Source: Bactrocera neohumeralis (taxonomy: Eukaryota > Arthropoda > Insecta > Diptera > Tephritidae). Taken from it: DNA of 64,000 nt. The translations under genes and the position numbers were made by a program. A model generated the notes under the pieces. That model searched no databases and was not told the origin of the DNA. It was given only the letters and a program-made list of their open reading frames with translations. Shown piece by piece: positions 1-10,366 of the stretch (positions are counted from its first letter, which is position 1; every line of letters starts with the position of its first letter). Location: NCBI RefSeq assembly GCF_024586455.1, contig NW_026089624.1, positions 10,259,341 to 10,323,340 on the forward strand. The letters are read 5' to 3'.

Positions 1-169
1 GGTTGAGCCTGAGGCAACCAGAGCATAAAATTGTGTCTCAAAAAGCGTTAATACCATTATAATTTTATTTTCCCAATATTCCGAGGCTAGTTTGTAAAAA
101 ACTCCTCGTTCGTTTTGGATTCTTGTAGATCACCTCTTCTACTCAATGTGTCCACGTCCATGGGTTCAA

Positions 170-660
170 CTCCCGTTCTTTGTAATTATTGTCAACTATT
201 TTCCGAGCTTCTTTACTATCTCCAGTAATTTAAATAGTTTTGATTAGATTTAATTTGCATTGAATAATTTCGATGACTTTGGCCCGATTGCCGTCTTGTA
301 TGGTTGTTTTGTTGTCTATGGGAACTCATTTGATGTTGTCCAGATTGTGGACGATACTGTTGTCCTGAGGAATTTTGGTTTTGTGAACGATATCATCCTG
401 AAAAACTTTGATTTTGTTGTGGACGATATGGCCCCGAAAGTTGTTTGTTTTGATTATGGGTTATGTCTCTATCCCTTTTGTATCGAATGAAAATTTTAAT
501 TGTTAATATCATTATTTCTGGTATTAAGTTGAAAATTGGTTTCCTTTAGTTTTAGATGAGGATTTCGATTTTCCTCATCCAAATCAGTAAATTTATAAAT
601 TTCATTTGATTTGTCTGTTACTGATGTCATTGATTGCACTGTATATGAAAATGTCGCTGT
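170..660 (-). pseudogene. gypsy-like gag relic (nucleocapsid-type Q/N-rich region)
   Basis: Read on the minus strand, 490 down to 250 gives a Gln/Asn/Arg-rich stretch with repeated short units such as 'YRPQQNQ', 'YRSQNQN' and 'YRPQSGQHQ', broken by one in-frame stop. Upstream (about 645-495) a second frame gives 'DLDEENRNPHLKLKETNFQ' and then stops. This composition is typical of the C-terminal gag region of insect Ty3/gypsy elements that lack a zinc knuckle, and it resembles the gag at 57.4-58.2 kb in this window. No LTR, protease or polymerase is attached. The clade is inferred from composition only. The opposite-strand reading frame here is a shadow. Confidence 0.45.
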
Positions 661-815
661 CGCTCTATTTGTTCTGCCGTTATACCTTTTGTTTTTTACA
701 AATCACAACCTACAAAATAATAACAAAATGCTTTTGTATAATCGTATATTCTGAAGTTAATTAGTTGAGGCGAGTAGAGTTGTATATATTCTTAAGGTTT
801 AATATTTTAATAATG

Positions 816-1325
816 GGTTGTCAAAAAAGTCTTGCGGTATTATTATTGAATTTTTTTTTTATAGAAATTGAAATGAATTTTTGATGACTCATGCCCAGCT
901 CTTGACCGATGCTACGGCTGCTACTATGCCGGTCTCTTTCGACCAATTCAGCGATTTTATCGCAATTTTCGACGACAGGCCCTCTACACCAGAACGAAAA
1001 CGTTGAGACCAAAGGTTGTGCGGTGGAAATGGAAACTGTATCGGGTCCATAAGCTGCACAAATTTTATTGGCGGCTTGAGATGCATTTTTGCCTTTATCG
1101 TAGTAGTACTGTTAAATATGCCGTATTTTCTCTTTATTTTGCTCCATGTTTGCGACGCTATAACTCACGAACGACTTAAAAGAAACGACAATCAGTCAAA
1201 CACGTGTTACCGCGTGAAATGAGCTTTCCAAAAAGGTATAGCATGACCCGATGCGACGAATAAAACTAGAACTACGCGCTTTCAGCGCCAACTAGCGAAA
1301 ATACCGCAAGACGTTTTTGACAACC
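816..1325 (-). mobile_element. internally deleted mariner element
   Basis: The two ends are inverted copies: 816-840 (GGTTGTCAAAAAAGTCTTG then CGGTAT) and 1301-1325 (its complement with one mismatch). Inside lies only the N-terminal part of a mariner transposase on the minus strand, running straight into the left terminal repeat. The element is about 510 bp where complete mariners are about 1.3 kb, so it is a non-autonomous deletion derivative. TA-rich flanks are consistent with the TA target preference of Tc1/mariner elements, but a clean TA duplication at both ends is not obvious. Confidence 0.85.
845..1147 (-). pseudogene. mariner transposase N-terminal fragment
   Basis: The minus-strand reading starts at the ATG at 1145-1147 (MEQNKEKIRH), meets an in-frame TAA after about 11 codons, then reads on through 'ASQAANKICAAYGPDTVS' and 'DKIAELVERDRHSSSRS'. 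These match the paired helix-turn-helix DNA-binding region of mariner transposases. The catalytic DD34D region is entirely absent, so the product could not transpose. The reading frame dissolves into the A/T run next to the left terminal repeat. The family call is firm; the subfamily is not resolved. Confidence 0.8.
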
Positions 1326-1370
1326 TTATATATTACCTATAGTGTAACATGTATTAGTGTTTTTTTACCT

Positions 1371-1500
1371 TGCTGTTGTTGTTGCTGGCTTTGATGATAA
1401 TATTGACTGTTGCTACTGTTACTGTTGCTTTTGCTGCTACTCCTGTTTTAGTTGTTATTGTCTTTGCTGCTACTGCTGTTGTTGTTTTTGTTGCTTCTTT
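1371..1500. repeat. imperfect (GTT/GCT)n trinucleotide microsatellite
   Basis: A run dominated by TGTTGTTGT, GCTGCTACT and related triplets. The apparent protein on the reverse strand (Thr/Ala/Lys-rich) is a by-product of the triplet repeat and not a gene. Confidence 0.8.
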
Positions 1501-1539
1501 AAAAATATATCTATATAGCACGAACATTTTTCGTTGAGT

Positions 1540-1770
1540 TCGCAATATTTCATCGCTTTATGTTCAGTGGTTTATAAGAAAATAATTTTGCAATTTTACC
1601 GTGCTATAAATTTTAACCTTCAATAACAGTAACAAAAAAATGAGTTACGAGGAAATATTTATATCACGAACCATGCGTCTGGTCCCTCACTCAATGAACT
1701 GCTAATTTTGAAAATCAGTGATTTTGCGAAATTTTCAGGGACCACTTGACGAGGTTAGACCCTAGTATTA
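1540..1770. repeat. old dispersed repeat, also the landing site of the 37.7-49.4 kb gypsy element
   Basis: The block containing 'GAAATATTTATAT' and 'TGCTAATTTT' aligns over roughly 230 bp with the sequence formed by joining 37540-37663 to 49434-49520, the two flanks of the gypsy element. Similarity is around 70 percent by eye. No coding capacity is visible. It is best described as two old copies of one dispersed, non-coding repeat. Confidence 0.5.
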
Positions 1771-2030
1771 ACCTTCGGGTTCGGCATTTAAAACGATATG
1801 GCCTTTTCGTTACTTTTTTAAGTCAATTTCTGTCTTAATATCGGATAACCATCATCATTTAATCCCTATTTTGGAACAACTCATACTAGAGAAATGTATG
1901 GACTTTAATTTCTCTAAATATTTGTTTTTGTTGCAAGTTTCGAATTTCGTTCTTATCTTATTACTTACTGACATAGAATAAGGATATTGTTTTGACCGAA
2001 TTGGCCTGTTCTTATTGATTTTCATTTCCG
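1771..2030. other. no gene seen
   Basis: AT-rich sequence between the old repeat and the (CTT)n tail of the RTE copy. I see no open frame, terminal repeat or RNA structure here. Confidence 0.5.
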
Positions 2031-2967
2031 CTTCTTCTTCTTCTTCACTGGCGTAGAAACCGTTTACGCGGTTATAGCCGAGTTAACAACAGAGGCGCCA
2101 GTTGTTTCTTCTTATCGCTACGTGGCGCCAGTTGAGGATTCCCAGTGAACTCACGTCCTTCTCCACCTGGTCCTTCCAACAGAGTGGAAGTCTTCTTCTG
2201 CTTCCCTCCGCGGGGGTACTGCTTCGAATACTTTCAGATCTGGCGTGTTTTCGTCCATTCGGACAACATGACCTAGCCAGCGTAGCCGCTGTCTTTTCAT
2301 TCGCTGAACTATGTCAATGTTGTCGTATATCTCATACAGCTCATCGTTCCATCGAATGCGATATTCGCCGTGGCCAACGCGCAAAGGTCCATAAATCTTT
2401 CGCAAAACTTTTCTCTCGAAAACTCGCAACGTCGACTCATCAGATGTTGTCATCTTCCATGCCTCTGCACCATATACCAGGTCGGGAATAATGAGTGACT
2501 TTTGTTTTTGTTCATCGAGAGTGGACTTTACTTCTCAATTGCTTACGTAGTCCGAAGTAGCACCTATTGGCAAGAGATATCCTGCGTTGGATTTCGAGGC
2601 TGACGTTGTTGCTGATGTTGATGCTGGTCCGAGATGGACGAAATTATCTATAACTTCGAAGTTATGTCGTCCGACCATATTTTACAAAGTAGCTGATGCA
2701 TGCTCCTTATCAGGTCGTCGCCGCCGTGTTTGATTAGCTCGGCCGGCAATCCATCGACCCCCGCCGCTTTGTTGTTCTTCAGACAGGTAATTGCTATTCG
2801 AACTTCTCCATGGTCGGGTAATGGAACGTCTGCTCCATCGTCATCGATTGGGGAATCGGGTTCGCCTTCTCCTGGCGTTCTGCTCTCACTGCCATTCTGC
2901 AGGCTGGAGAAGTTTTCTCTCAATAATTTTAGTATGCTTTGAGCATCAGTTTCTAGATTTCCTCGGT
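2031..2967 (-). mobile_element. RTE-type non-LTR retrotransposon, copy A (5'-truncated, RT core deleted)
   Basis: On the minus strand 2967-2674 encodes the linker before the reverse transcriptase ('TDAQSILKLLREN', 'NNKAAGVDGLPAELIKHGG', 'SMHQLLCKIWSD'). The reading then jumps at about 2672 into the post-RT region ('MTTSDESTLRVFERKVLRKI', 'RQRLRWLGHVVRMDENT'), so the catalytic RT motifs have been lost by internal deletion. The 3' end is a (CTT)n/(AAG)n tail at 2031-2046, as expected for RTE elements. Five other copies of the same family occur in this window. The clade (RTE, BovB/JAM1-like) is assigned from the characteristic C-terminal 'RLRWLGHVVRM' block. Confidence 0.8.
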
Positions 2968-3435
2968 AACTCTGCCACTTGCACGTCAAACAAAAAATGC
3001 CCAAATTCAAAAAAGTGTGGAAACTGCGGGGGAAACCACACAGCAAACTACAGAGGTTGTGCAGCCTACAAGGAGCTAAAAAATCGGATCAACCAACGTG
3101 TAGTCTCCGAACGCAATCATAATGTACCGAACGTTGTATCCTCCATTATGAATCCGCTGATAGCTCCATCAAAAACCGTGAAGGGCGTATCATTTGCAAA
3201 CGTCCTAAAATCAGGCCTAGGAAAACTCACAACTACAGTAACAACGAGTCTTATTGAGCCTCAAGAACGGCAACCCTACGTTCAATCCGGTAGTCAATCG
3301 AATATCGAAGCAATGATAGCGTCAATGCAACATAGCATGATGAACTTCATAACGTTCATGCAGAACACAATGCAAGACCGCATGCGAAATCAAAACACAC
3401 TGCAGCAACTGCTTGCCAACCAAAGTTCAAAATAA
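2968..3435 (+). pseudogene. Jockey ORF1 (gag-like RNA-binding protein), C-terminal part
   Basis: Encodes Cys-rich nucleocapsid-like knuckles 'CTSNKKCPNSKKCGNCGG' and 'NHTANYRGCAAYKEL', the classic zinc-knuckle tail of Jockey-clade ORF1 proteins, followed by a region ending in a Met/Gln-rich helix (about 'MQHSMMNFITFMQ'). The N-terminal two thirds are missing because RTE copy A abuts at 2967. The stop codon at 3433-3435 overlaps the ORF2 start in the arrangement TAATG, a coupling typical of termination-reinitiation in non-LTR elements. In the intact element this protein coats the RNA. Confidence 0.75.
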
Positions 3436-4440
3436 TGAGCTCGCTTAAAATTGTTTTATGGAATGCAAAAGGTATACCTTGCCATATACTAGGGCTATCA
3501 CAATTTCTCAATGACATGGAACTTGATATAATGCTTCGTGCAGAAACTCACCTAATTAATAAATACAACTTTCATGTATCGGGATATATCTTCTATTGTA
3601 CGAATCATCCAGATGGAAAGACACATTGTGGAACTGGTATCTTAATCAGGAGTTGCATTAATTACGATTCTTTAACTGAAACTGCTGAGAATTATCTGCA
3701 AGCAACATCAATATGCGTGTAGACAAAGCAAGGTGACATTACTTTGTCCGCCGTATATTGTCCTCCCCGTTTCACGATAACAGAAAAGCAATTTTTAGAT
3801 TTCTTCAGCTCGCTGGGAGAATGCTTTCTTGCTGCAGGTGATTATAAAGCGAAACACCCTCACTGGGGTTCCCGTTATGTAACCCTAAAGGGAAGCAATT
3901 ATATAACGCCCTCATACATATGTAAAAGAAACGAGCTGGATTACGTGTCTCCTGGAAAGCCTATATATTGATCGGCAGACCCGAAAAAGCTGCCAGATTT
4001 AATTGACTTCGCAGTAACTAGGAAAATTCCTCACAGCCTTATTAGTGCAGAAACAAGAGCAGACCTCTCATCAGAACACTCACCAGTTCTCTTCACTTTG
4101 CGGCATCAGTCACACTATAAACAGTTACCTCATATTCTCACGTCAAAAGCTACAAACTGGTTAAAGTACAAAAAATACATCTGCATACACATAGAACTCG
4201 AATCAAATTTAGATACACCGGTCGATATTGAAAACACCATCGCAGCACTCGAATCAACCATCATAACAGCCGCCAAAATATTCAAAAACTGTCACCGACT
4301 AGTACAAAGCAGCAGTTGTGGAAAGCACATCAAACTCTAAGCGAAATGCCAATACGTGACAATAAAGGCAAATGGGCTCGGAGTGATGCAGAAAAATCAG
4401 CTACCTTCGCTGCTCATCTAAAAAATGTCTTCCAGCCAAA
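3435..4440 (+). pseudogene. Jockey ORF2 apurinic-type endonuclease domain, degenerate
   Basis: Starts at ATG 3435 with 'LKIVLWNAKGI', the first motif of APE-type endonucleases. 'AETHL' (usually SETHL), 'AVYCPPR', 'AAGDYKAKHPHWGSR' (usually GGDYNAKH) and 'SEHSPVLF' (usually SDHSPV) follow, so three catalytic-motif positions are altered as well as stops near 3719 and 3969. The frame resumes around 4098-4340 and ends where the hAT is inserted. The intact domain would nick target DNA to prime reverse transcription; this copy cannot. Confidence 0.75.
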
Positions 4441-4463
4441 CCCAGGTACTAATGACTTTACAC

Positions 4464-6680
4464 CAGTGGTCGGCAAAAGTTAAACTGTGACTGTGTTGGT
4501 GAGCACAAGCGAACTGCTCCGCATGAGCATCCCAGTCGGAAATTGCGTGAATTGGAAAAAAAGTTATAACTTATTGCGTTTCAATGAGAACATAAAAAAA
4601 GGTATTGCATATACAGTGTACATACGTGCATAGATACAAACTTAAATAAAACATTCAAAAATTCATTTGGATTTAGGTATGTTATGTAACATACATAGTT
4701 ACTTACATAAAAATATAATAAAAATTATAAAAATAATTTGCATGATTTTTGAAGCAGGCAATCAAATTCCGAAAATATATGTACACCTTATGATATTTCT
4801 GTGATAAAATTATCAATAATAATATTTTTAGGGCAGTTTCTTATTAAAAGAATGTATTTTAAATGCGCTGAGGTCAGTTTGTTGCGTTGCTTTGAGCAAA
4901 CGAACTTTAAGTCGGAAAAAATTTGCTCGCAAAAATATGTCGAAGGAAAAAGTGACAAAAACAAATAAGAAATTCTTTTTACATGAGGATGAAATGATTC
5001 ATCCAAATGTTTCCAGAACTCCAAAATATTCGATTTATTTGAAACACACATTTCGCTTCGCAATATTATTAACTCAGATAGGATTTCCAATTTGTATTTG
5101 CTAACATCGCAATTAAAGGGATCTTCAAAAATATCGATTAGTGGTTGAAAACAAGCAAAATCCTTAAATCTATCTTCAAAGTTATTTAACAGTGTTTCCA
5201 ATATTGCAATATAATCATGTGATTTATTAACTTGTTTAAGTTTTGCATAAACAAAAACAGTTTTCGGAAAATGGGAATAATCATGCGACTGAATTTCATT
5301 TAACAGTAAAAATAATTTTGTTTTAAATTCATGCAGATTTTTTACCGCATCTTGCATTCTTCTGTCCCTTCCTTGAAGCTGTAAATTCAGTTCGTTTAAA
5401 ATTAAGGTGACATCGGCTAAAAATGCCAAATCTAAAATAAAACTTCATCTTTTAAAGAACGAATCTCGAATTTGAATTTTTCCATATTTTCAGTTTCGAG
5501 AAACTCCAGAACTTCCTCCCTTAATTCAAACAATCTGTTTAGACAATCACCACGCCTTAGCCAACGAACATCTGTAAACATTTTAAGGTCGGAGTGGCCA
5601 GCGCTCGTATTTTTTAAAAAGTTTACAAATTTTCTGTGGGTAAATGAATGATGCCCAGCTCGCACCTTATTAATTATTTGTTCCGCAAGTTTCATGACCC
5701 ACCCGGTCATTGCTGATAAATTTAGAAGCGAGTGCAACTTAGTGAATTATGCAATGCAAAGTATGCCCCGAAATACCATGTTTTTTCAATTGCCCTATGA
5801 AGCCTTCATATTTTCCAGTCATGACATTTGCACCATCTGTACACACTCCCGCAAATTTATTGATGTCAATAACTGAAAAAACCTTTTCGTTAACGACATT
5901 GAACAAAAGCTTTCCCGTCACATTCCCATAGAATGCTTCAAGAGAAAACAATGTTTCAGTTACTTCGCAATTTATATCTACGGTTTGAACACGTATAGCT
6001 AATTGACAAAGATCGTTAACATCGGTGGTTTCGTCTAAACATATAGAAAAAAGTTTGCAATCATTAATTTTTTTCAATATTGCTGATTCAATGCACATTC
6101 CTAATTGATCAGTACATCGCGCTACAGTTCGTAGGGATAAAGGAATAGTTTCAAATAATTCTATGTTATGTTTAAAATTTTGTAAAATTTTTGTACACAT
6201 TTGTTTAACAAAACCCCATCAGCAAAAGGTCTGCCTTGTTTTACAATATCAAAGCTAATTAAGCATGAAATTTCCGTTTTTAATTTTTATTTGAATGGCC
6301 TATATCCTCCAAACCCTCGGTTTCCGTTAACCACCCTTTAATTCTTTGCAAAAAAATTTTTCTTTCTTCATTAAAAAGACGTTGTCTTTCTTCTTCATTC
6401 CGTTTTTTTAAATCATTGTGAAAATGTTCGAAATGTCTTTTCAAAGCATAATTTCTGGTTTGTCTTTTTAATGTCTTAAAACACAAAATGCATTGCATTT
6501 CACCAAAAGCATTTTCAAGCATAAAGTATGTCTCGCAAGACATCTTTGCATTTAAGAAACAAAACGCAACGGTCAAACACGATGTTGATTCGTTGCTGTC
6601 TCGCCAACGACTAAACGATAGAGCGTAAGAATACGTGTGAAGTGAGAGGGCACAATTGTGCTATGAAATGCCGACCACTG
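4464..6680 (-). mobile_element. hAT transposon with 8-bp TSD CTTTACAC
   Basis: Begins CAGTGGTCGGCA and ends TGCCGACCACTG, inverted repeats of at least 12 bp, and is flanked by exact 8-bp direct repeats CTTTACAC (4456-4463 and 6681-6688). The 2217-bp length, the CAGTG-type ends and the 8-bp TSD are diagnostic of the hAT superfamily. It carries one transposase gene on the minus strand. It interrupts Jockey element 1, so it is the younger of the two. Confidence 0.95.
4788..6576 (-). pseudogene. hAT transposase (BED-finger, ZBED5/SCAND3-like group), frameshifted
   Basis: From 6576 down: a BED-type zinc finger ('MQCILCFKTLKRQ' with the His pair in 'LKRHFEHFH'), a charged linker, 'FSICLDETTDVNDLCQL' (catalytic Asp region), 'GVCTDGANVMTG' (second Asp region), 'DVRWLRRGDCLNRLFELREE', 'LADVTLILNELNLQLQGRD', and a C-terminal hAT dimerisation-like region ('RISYLFLSLFPSTYFCEQIF'). 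This is essentially a full-length transposase broken by frameshifts near 6200 and 5430 and by a stop plus shift near 5740. The motif order matches the hAT lineage that gave rise to vertebrate ZBED5 and SCAND3. Recently dead: domains intact, frame lost. Confidence 0.9.
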
Positions 6681-6688
6681 CTTTACAC

Positions 6689-8278
6689 TGCCAACCGCAC
6701 CCTATTTGATGCAATCTGAGCCAGTGAAATTCATACCTGAAGAGATATCCAAAATAATTATGTAGAAATTGAAACAAAGAAAAACTCCTAGGCACGACTA
6801 AATTATTTCAAAAATGATTATTGAGCTACCAAACTGTGCTATAATCTGCAACTGTATGTTTTTCAAGGCAATCACAAATAAGCTCACTTTCCTCAACAAT
6901 GGAAAAAGTCAACTATAGTGATGATACCTAAGCCTGGAAAGGACAAAAAGCAGTCATCCTCCTATAGGCTCATCAGCTTGCTATCGTGCATGTCGCAACT
7001 ATTTGAAAGACTTCTTAGGCTCCGCATTAAGCCACATCTTCAAACCTACAACATAATAACATCTCACAAGTACATAGGATCACATCTGAAATTCGAACAG
7101 CTTTTGAATAGCGGGAATACTGCACTGCAATATTTCTTGATGTCGCGCAGGCTTTTGATCGAGTATGGTTAGATGGTCTTATGTATAAAGGCCATTCCAT
7201 CAATTGGCGACATGGTTTTGTACCCGTGTTCCGATCAAACAAAAAAATTAAAATTTCTTTTATTTTTTAACGACCTGAAAATTGAGTGCAAAAAATTTTA
7301 AAGTTATACAATTTTATGTAGCTTTTTTTATGAGCTTTCTGATAAAAATATTGCACTCAATTTTCAGGTCTTTAAAAAATAAAAGAAATAGTAATTTTTT
7401 TGTTTGATCAGAATACGGGTACAAAACCATGTCGCCAATTAATGGAATGGCCCATAAAATAAAACCGCTACTGTCGCAAAACACCCACGAGCTGCTTAAA
7501 TCCCACCTTTATGATCTGAACTACATCTTAAGCCCAAACGATTGAAACTGGTGTACCACAAGGAGATGTTCTAGGCCCAATGTTGTATATTTTATACGCT
7601 TCAGATATCCCAATAAACCACTATGTCTACTTTTGCCGATGACACTGCAATAATCAGTCAATTCATGCAAATGCACTCCTAGGAAATCATATTGAAGCTG
7701 TGGCCAACTGGCTCGCAAACTGAATAATAAAGGTTAACGAGCAAAAATGTAAGCACGTAACATTTCCCCTAAACAAGAGCAGCTGTTCGCCTTTGACACT
7801 GAACAACGTGCAAGTATAAATACCACAAAGCCATCATGTTACTTACCTCGGGGTCCATCTGGATAGGCGACTTATTTGGCGAAACCACATAGAGGCTAAA
7901 AGGACTTATCTTAAGTTAAAGCCAGGTTCTTTGCACTGGCTTATTAATTATTATAAAATCATTATATACAACACAGTTTTAAAACCAATCTGGACCCATG
8001 GATGTGATCTGTGGGGCAACGCGAGTAACAGCAACATCGAAATTCTTCGTCGTGCGCAATCAAAAATTCTTCGTACAATCACCGGAGCACCGTGGTATAT
8101 CCGAAATGAGAACATCCAACGCGACTTAAGAATTCCAGACGTACGAACTGAAATAGAGCAACGAAGCGCGAAATATGCATTGAAACTTTCGGTTCACCCA
8201 AACCAACTAGCCAGGTGGTTATTGCGTCTGAACAGGAGCTCAAAGTTACGTAGAAACGACTTACCAGTGCAAACGTAA
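6689..8278 (+). pseudogene. Jockey ORF2 reverse transcriptase, interrupted and frameshifted
   Basis: 'MIPKPGKDKKQSSSYRLISL' (RT motif 1 region) at 6918, then 'ETGVPQGDVLGPMLYILYA' (motif B) near 7546 and 'TFADDTAII' (catalytic YADD-type box, Phe variant) near 7632, each in a different frame. Then 'HVTYLGVHLDRRLIW' and the thumb-like C terminus ('ILRTITGAPWYIRN') to the stop at 8276-8278. The MITE at 7190-7452 splits the domain just after the 'SRRLLIEYG' region, where motif A should be. In an intact element this enzyme copies the RNA at the nicked target. Confidence 0.8.
7190..7452. mobile_element. foldback MITE with about 105-bp inverted arms
   Basis: The left half (from GGCCATTCCATCAATTGGCG) is the near-perfect reverse complement of the right half (ending CGCCAATTAATGGAATGGCC), leaving a short AT-rich centre. 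There is no coding sequence. The flanks read ATAAA on the left and, one base beyond the right end, ATAAA, compatible with a short TSD. It lies inside the Jockey 1 reverse transcriptase. The parent superfamily is not identifiable from the ends alone. Confidence 0.85.
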
Positions 8279-8604
8279 TATATTTTAGGCCCAATTAAAA
8301 AAATAATCATCCATGTAGGGTGTAAATTAAGTGAGTAATTTAAGATTCGCAAACTTATTGTTAGGCTCTTAAGTAGGGCAGATTCAATAAATAATTGTCA
8401 AGTTTAAAGTGTGATATAAGTACATAAGCCTAAAAACATTTTATATTTGTTTAGTTATAACTACGGAAGATAAAAAGAAACGATTTTTCCGCCTGCTACT
8501 CTAAAAAAATATGTACTTAAACACTTCTAAGAAAATCTCTCCAAGTATGAGCTGTTAATTTTACCGGGAAGGTCATGTGCCTTACAATTTTATATTTTTT
8601 CTTA
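8279..8604 (+). other. Jockey 1 3' untranslated tail and flank
   Basis: Non-coding. The Jockey 3' region probably ends near the AATAAA at about 8388. No long poly(A) is present, so the exact 3' end cannot be fixed. 8400-8604 holds nothing recognisable before the piggyBac target site. Confidence 0.4.
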
Positions 8605-8608
8605 TTAA

Positions 8609-10362
8609 CCCTTATGTGAGCACCCGGTACCGGGTACCCGGGTGCCCACCACCACACTTTTCTGCTAGCAATTCGGTGAAATAATTTTTTATCGATCTAA
8701 GCTTCCAGATCCTTGCGATTTAACTTCCAACAAAGCTATTTTAGTATTCAAAATGGGAAAACAAAATTTTATGAAGTTGAAAATTATGTATGAAATTAGG
8801 TAACTCGTGGGGAGCACCCGGGTACCCACTATATGAAAAACAATGCAATCACCTGTAAATGAGATTGAATATAGATAAATGTTTTAACTATATAAGTTGG
8901 GATAATAAATAATTAATAACATGAATTCGTAACATAAATTTATTAAAATCTTCATTAATTATTCAGCACAATCAGGACATATTACTTTCGATATACCCGT
9001 ATAAGGTTTATTTTTCTCCAATGTACCAGTTCTTGTCAATTTCCATGAGAGTAAGTGTTTAGCAAGAGGCAAAGTCGTAAAATAAGTTTCCATTATTATA
9101 TTTCGGAAACTTCCTTTGAACGGAGCTGCAAGTTCTTTTATTACTATCTTTCCTTAATTTTTGTTCTCGAACATTTGCAGCGTTTTCAGTATCGCAAATC
9201 CACCAAATTTTCATGCCATATTTTTCGAGTTTCGAAGGAATGTACTGGGTGAATTTTGTGTGTCTACGATATGTATAATTTTTCGTACTTAACTTTACCC
9301 AAATTTGCATTGAACATTGTCCATAAATCACGTATAGGAGTAGCTTTATCATTTTCTGTACATGCTTGGCATGTGTTGGATAAAGATAAAGAGGATACGA
9401 GTTACTCTTCCACATATAGTATTATTGGCGCAAGAGAAAATGAGAATCCCATTGAACAGATACATTTCTTACACAGTAACCGAACGCCACCCTCTATTCG
9501 AATTAGGATTTTGCGCGTTAGGATCTTTATAGACGATTAGAGCTTTCTGGTTAGTATAGGGAACAATTAAATCAATTATTTCAACTGAGATTATAGTCCT
9601 AAATTTATCTCCTAGCAATGTTTCTGTAGATCTAGCAGGGCCACTTTTCTGTCGCAAAATATTTTGAGAAGCAGTTTGTCAAATTTCAGGCGGTTTCTTA
9701 CACCACGCAGTTTGGTTTTTTGCAATGTGTTCATCGCTATTTTCTATATCTGCTTCTTCCCCTCTATTCGATACACCTGCGGCTGTGTCTTTTGCTTCAC
9801 TCTCTTCTGACTCACTGATCATGTTCCCCGTACGGTGAAAGTCGTAATATCATTGGACAAAATTTTGCTCACCATCCGAATTGATGAGGTGATAGATGAT
9901 CTTCCATTACTAACTGCCAATTATTATCTCTCATAAATGCTCGATTGAGTCCAGAAATTATTCGAAATTGTTCGATTAATAGTTAATAATGTCGATTCTA
10001 ACGCAAAGCCGCTCTATGCACATCGACGGAGTCGACTTTTCATGCTTTACACGACATTCCTCATCAACTGTTCACTTCTCCCTGTCACTGTCGACGTGTA
10101 AAGGTGAAAACTGACCATGTCCCACCCGTAGAGCGCGAGATTTCGCTATCACGATTTCTCTTCCAGAAAAATAAAATGTGCGACAAGAGTCAAACTCAGG
10201 TAAATTACTTGTTATATTCTCTTAAAAGAATTATTAAACTGTTTTTTTTTTTTTTATAATTTCGTTCGCTTCCAAACTTAGAAAGTGTTTTATTATAGTG
10301 ATGGGTACCCGGGTACCCAGGGTGCTCATTAACGTGGCTAAAGCTGGGTGCTCACATAAGGG
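8609..10362 (-). mobile_element. piggyBac-superfamily transposon with TTAA target sites
   Basis: Termini are CCCTTATGTGAGCACCC (8609) and its exact complement ending at 10362, each abutting TTAA (8605-8608 and 10363-10366), the signature piggyBac target duplication. Just inside both ends lie stacked palindromic GGTACC/CCCGGG motifs (8622-8645 and about 10303-10326). A broken minus-strand transposase fills part of the 1.75-kb interior. Autonomous piggyBac elements are usually 2.4 kb or more, so this copy is internally deleted. Confidence 0.93.
8955..9850 (-). pseudogene. piggyBac transposase, deleted and frameshifted
   Basis: From about 9820 downward: an acidic N terminus ('MISESEESEAKDT'), then 'RQKSGPARSTETLLGDKF' and 'ISVEIIDLIVPYTNQ' (first part of the DDE_Tnp_1_7 domain). 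A jump leads to 'KFTQYIPSKLEKYGMKIWW' (the diagnostic KPxKxG block region) and to a Cys-containing tail ('GISKVICPDCAE') ending near 8960. Much of the catalytic core between these parts is missing, and at least three frame changes are needed. The motifs make the family assignment secure; no function is expected. Confidence 0.85.
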
Positions 10363-10366
10363 TTAA

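Larger units (their letters stand above)
2968..8400 (+). mobile_element. Jockey-clade non-LTR retrotransposon 1, split by a hAT and a MITE
   Basis: Pieces of one plus-strand element can be followed across the region: gag-like ORF1 (2968-3435), endonuclease of ORF2 (3435-4440), reverse transcriptase (6689-8278) and a short 3' untranslated tail ending near an AATAAA at about 8388. The hAT at 4464-6680 duplicated CTTTACAC of this element when it landed, and the foldback MITE at 7190-7452 interrupts the RT. The 5' end is lost under RTE copy A. All ORFs carry stops or frameshifts. Confidence 0.75.

Noticed and set aside
120..195. tRNA-like T-arm (ATGGG TTCAACT CCCGT)
   Set aside because: The T-stem and loop fit, but no matching acceptor 5' strand, D-arm or anticodon arm can be folded upstream at the required spacing.
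260..490. Plus-strand 76-codon open frame
   Set aside because: It is the shadow of the Gln/Asn-rich gag relic on the minus strand, whose repeat units explain the absence of stops.
1354..1545. Thr/Ala/Lys-rich minus-strand frame
   Set aside because: Product of the trinucleotide microsatellite; no conserved motif.
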